Assembly: GCA_020744225.1 (NCBI GenBank)
Contig: JAGMWG010000015.1
Span: 496,001-560,000 of the forward strand
Direction: 5' to 3'
Length of the DNA stretch: 64,000 nucleotides
DNA from: Paraphoma chrysanthemicola
Taxonomy: Eukaryota > Ascomycota > Dothideomycetes > Pleosporales > Phaeosphaeriaceae
The notes beneath the pieces are model-generated. The model did no database searches, was not told the DNA's origin, and saw only the letters and a list, made by a program, of their open reading frames with translations. A program made the position numbers and the translations under genes. Shown one piece after another: positions 62,508 through 64,000 of this stretch (positions are counted from its first letter, which is position 1; every line of letters begins with the position of its first letter).

Positions 62508-64000
62508 ATGGCACTCGCCATGAGCGCCGCTCGCTCAGGTCACGGGGCCGCCAATGGCTTCTCGTCGCACCGGATTGGTCGCATCAACATGCTGCTTGCC
62601 CTCGTCGTCCACGCCTTTGCGCCCATTGTCAAGGCCATTCCTCTGCCCTTTGGCGGCATCGTGCATGCCGTCAGTCACCATGAGGAGCTGCCAAAGAAGG
62701 ACGCGAGTCTTATTCTGTATCTGAGCATCGCCATTGCGCTTGTTTTGGCGGGCGGTGTCTTTGCGGGACTGACCATTGCGTACGACAGCCCAGATGTTGC
62801 ACATCAATAGGAATGCGCTAACAAACCTACAGGCTGATGGGCCAGGACGAGATCTATCTCCAGGTGCTCGCGCAGTCTGGAGAGCCAAGCGAGCGGAAGA
62901 ACGCGTCGAGGGTGCTGCGCCTGCTGAAACGCGGCAAGCACTGGGTCTTGGTCACTCTCCTCCTCAGCAATGTCATCACCAACGAGACGCTGCCTATTGT
63001 GCTCGATAGGTCTCTGGGCGGAGGCTGGCCGGCCGTCGTTAGCTCCACGGTTCTTATTGGTACGTCACTCTTGATAGAATAGGCCGTTCCTGTATTGATC
63101 GCCGCAGTCATCTTTGGCGAAGTCGTCCCGCAATCGATATGTGTTCGCTATGGCCTCCCCATTGGCGCGTGGATGTCTCCCGTCGTTCTCGTCCTCATGT
63201 ACGTCATGGGCATCGCCGCATGGCCCACCGCAAAGCTCCTCGACTACCTCCTAGGCGAGGACCACGGCACTGTATACAAGAAGACGGGCCTGAAGACTCT
63301 CGTCACACTGCACCAGTCGCTCGGACACGCTGAAGAGCGACTGAACGAGGATGAGGTCACCATCATTACCGCTGTGCTGGACCTCAAGGCAAAGGCCGTG
63401 GGCAACATCATGACGCCCATGAAGGACGTCTTCACCATGTCGTCCGATACCGTCCTGGACGAGAAGATGATGGACACCATCCTTTCTGCTGGCTACTCCC
63501 GCATTCCTATCCATAATCCCGACAATAGGAACGACTTTGTGGGCATGCTGCTCGTCAAGATGCTCATCACCTACGATCCCGAGGACGCGCTTCGTGTTCG
63601 CGACTTTGCGCTCGCAACCCTCCCGGAGACGCGACCCGAAACGAGCTGCCTCGACATTCTCAACTTCTTCCAGGAGGGCAAGTCCCACATGGTGCTCGTG
63701 TCTGACTTCCCAGCCGAGGCTCGTGGCGCGGTCGGTGTCGTTACTCTTGAGGATGTCATTGAGGAGCTCATTGGAGAGTAAGTAACTAAGTTGAACGGTC
63801 TTGTGTAGCTGCTGACATTAGCAGGGAAATCATCGACGAGTCCGATGTCTTCATTGACGTACACAAGGCAATTCGTCGCATGGCCCCGGCCCCTCGCTCC
63901 CGTGTCCCTCGTGGTAAGGTCATTACCGACATACCGCGCAAAGTCTCCGAACAACCCCTCATCGACGTCGAACCGGAAGCACAGCCGAACGGCGGAACAG
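62508..64000 (+). CDS. MAM3: CNNM/CorC-type membrane protein (Mam3-like), 3' end outside the window
   Basis: Exons 62508-62779, 62833-63059, 63108-63777 and 63825 to the window edge. Introns are 53, 48 and 47 nt with matching phases. ATG 62508 (MALAMSAARSG) follows a GTG-led extension that I rejected. A DUF21 membrane domain comes first (LILYLSIAIALVLAGGVFAG; LLLSNVITNETLPIVLDR; VIFGEVVPQSICVRYGLPIG). Two CBS motifs follow (VGNIMTPMKDVFTM; YSRIPIHNPDNRNDFVGMLL), and GVVTLEDVIEELIGEEIIDE follows those. Yeast Mam3 and animal CNNM proteins have this layout and act in metal or magnesium handling at the vacuole or plasma membrane. The C-terminal tail is cut off. Confidence 0.88.

Overview
The window looks like chromosomal DNA of a filamentous ascomycete (Pezizomycotina). 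A Dothideomycete is my guess from overall gene content, not something shown. The reasons are compact genes on both strands, many short introns (mostly 43-78 nt) with GTANGT donors, CTAAC/CTGAC branch sites and CAG/TAG acceptors, Zn2Cys6 regulators, large MFS families, a GH28 pectinase and a DUF1479 protein. I see no bacterial-style operons, CRISPR arrays or transposases. Gene models were built by hand: frames were joined across introns so that phases and family motifs agree, and splice coordinates are given in each entry.

Layout. 1-435 holds the N-terminus of a Met10-like sulfite reductase subunit. 1319-4750 holds three related, apparently decaying copies of an unknown gene family. 5301-24241 holds an alpha/beta hydrolase, an F-box-like protein, two consecutive unknown or RGG proteins separated by only 69 nt in the same frame, a 2,3-butanediol-dehydrogenase-like enzyme, a DHA1-type MFS pump, an EthD protein, an SDR, an unknown 553-aa protein, a 2OG-Fe(II) oxygenase and an RRM protein. 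25194-42480 holds a gene remnant, a GH28 glycosidase, an F-box-like coiled-coil protein, a sugar transporter, a DUF1479 protein, a Zn2Cys6 regulator divergent from guanine deaminase, a transglutaminase-like protein and a Bud22-like ribosome biogenesis factor.

43067-53795 looks like a sugar or polyol utilisation neighbourhood: an MFS carboxylate-type transporter, an SDR, a Zn2Cys6 regulator, a class II ketose-bisphosphate aldolase and an MFS sugar transporter. Two intergenic regions in it share a palindrome core, CTCGTARCGAG. Between the aldolase and the sugar transporter lies the most remarkable element, a tRNA-Gln(CUG) gene on the minus strand (50963-51102). It carries the usual short intron after position 37. 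A second 53-nt insertion in the T-loop has every hallmark of a spliceosomal intron (GTAAGT, CTAAC, TAG). Its exact removal restores a perfect T-loop and B box.

54763-61911 is a branched-chain/acyl-CoA region: divergent beta and alpha subunits of a biotin-dependent acyl-CoA carboxylase, an Ohr/OsmC peroxidase and the E1-beta subunit of branched-chain 2-oxoacid dehydrogenase. The window ends inside a Mam3/CNNM-like membrane protein.
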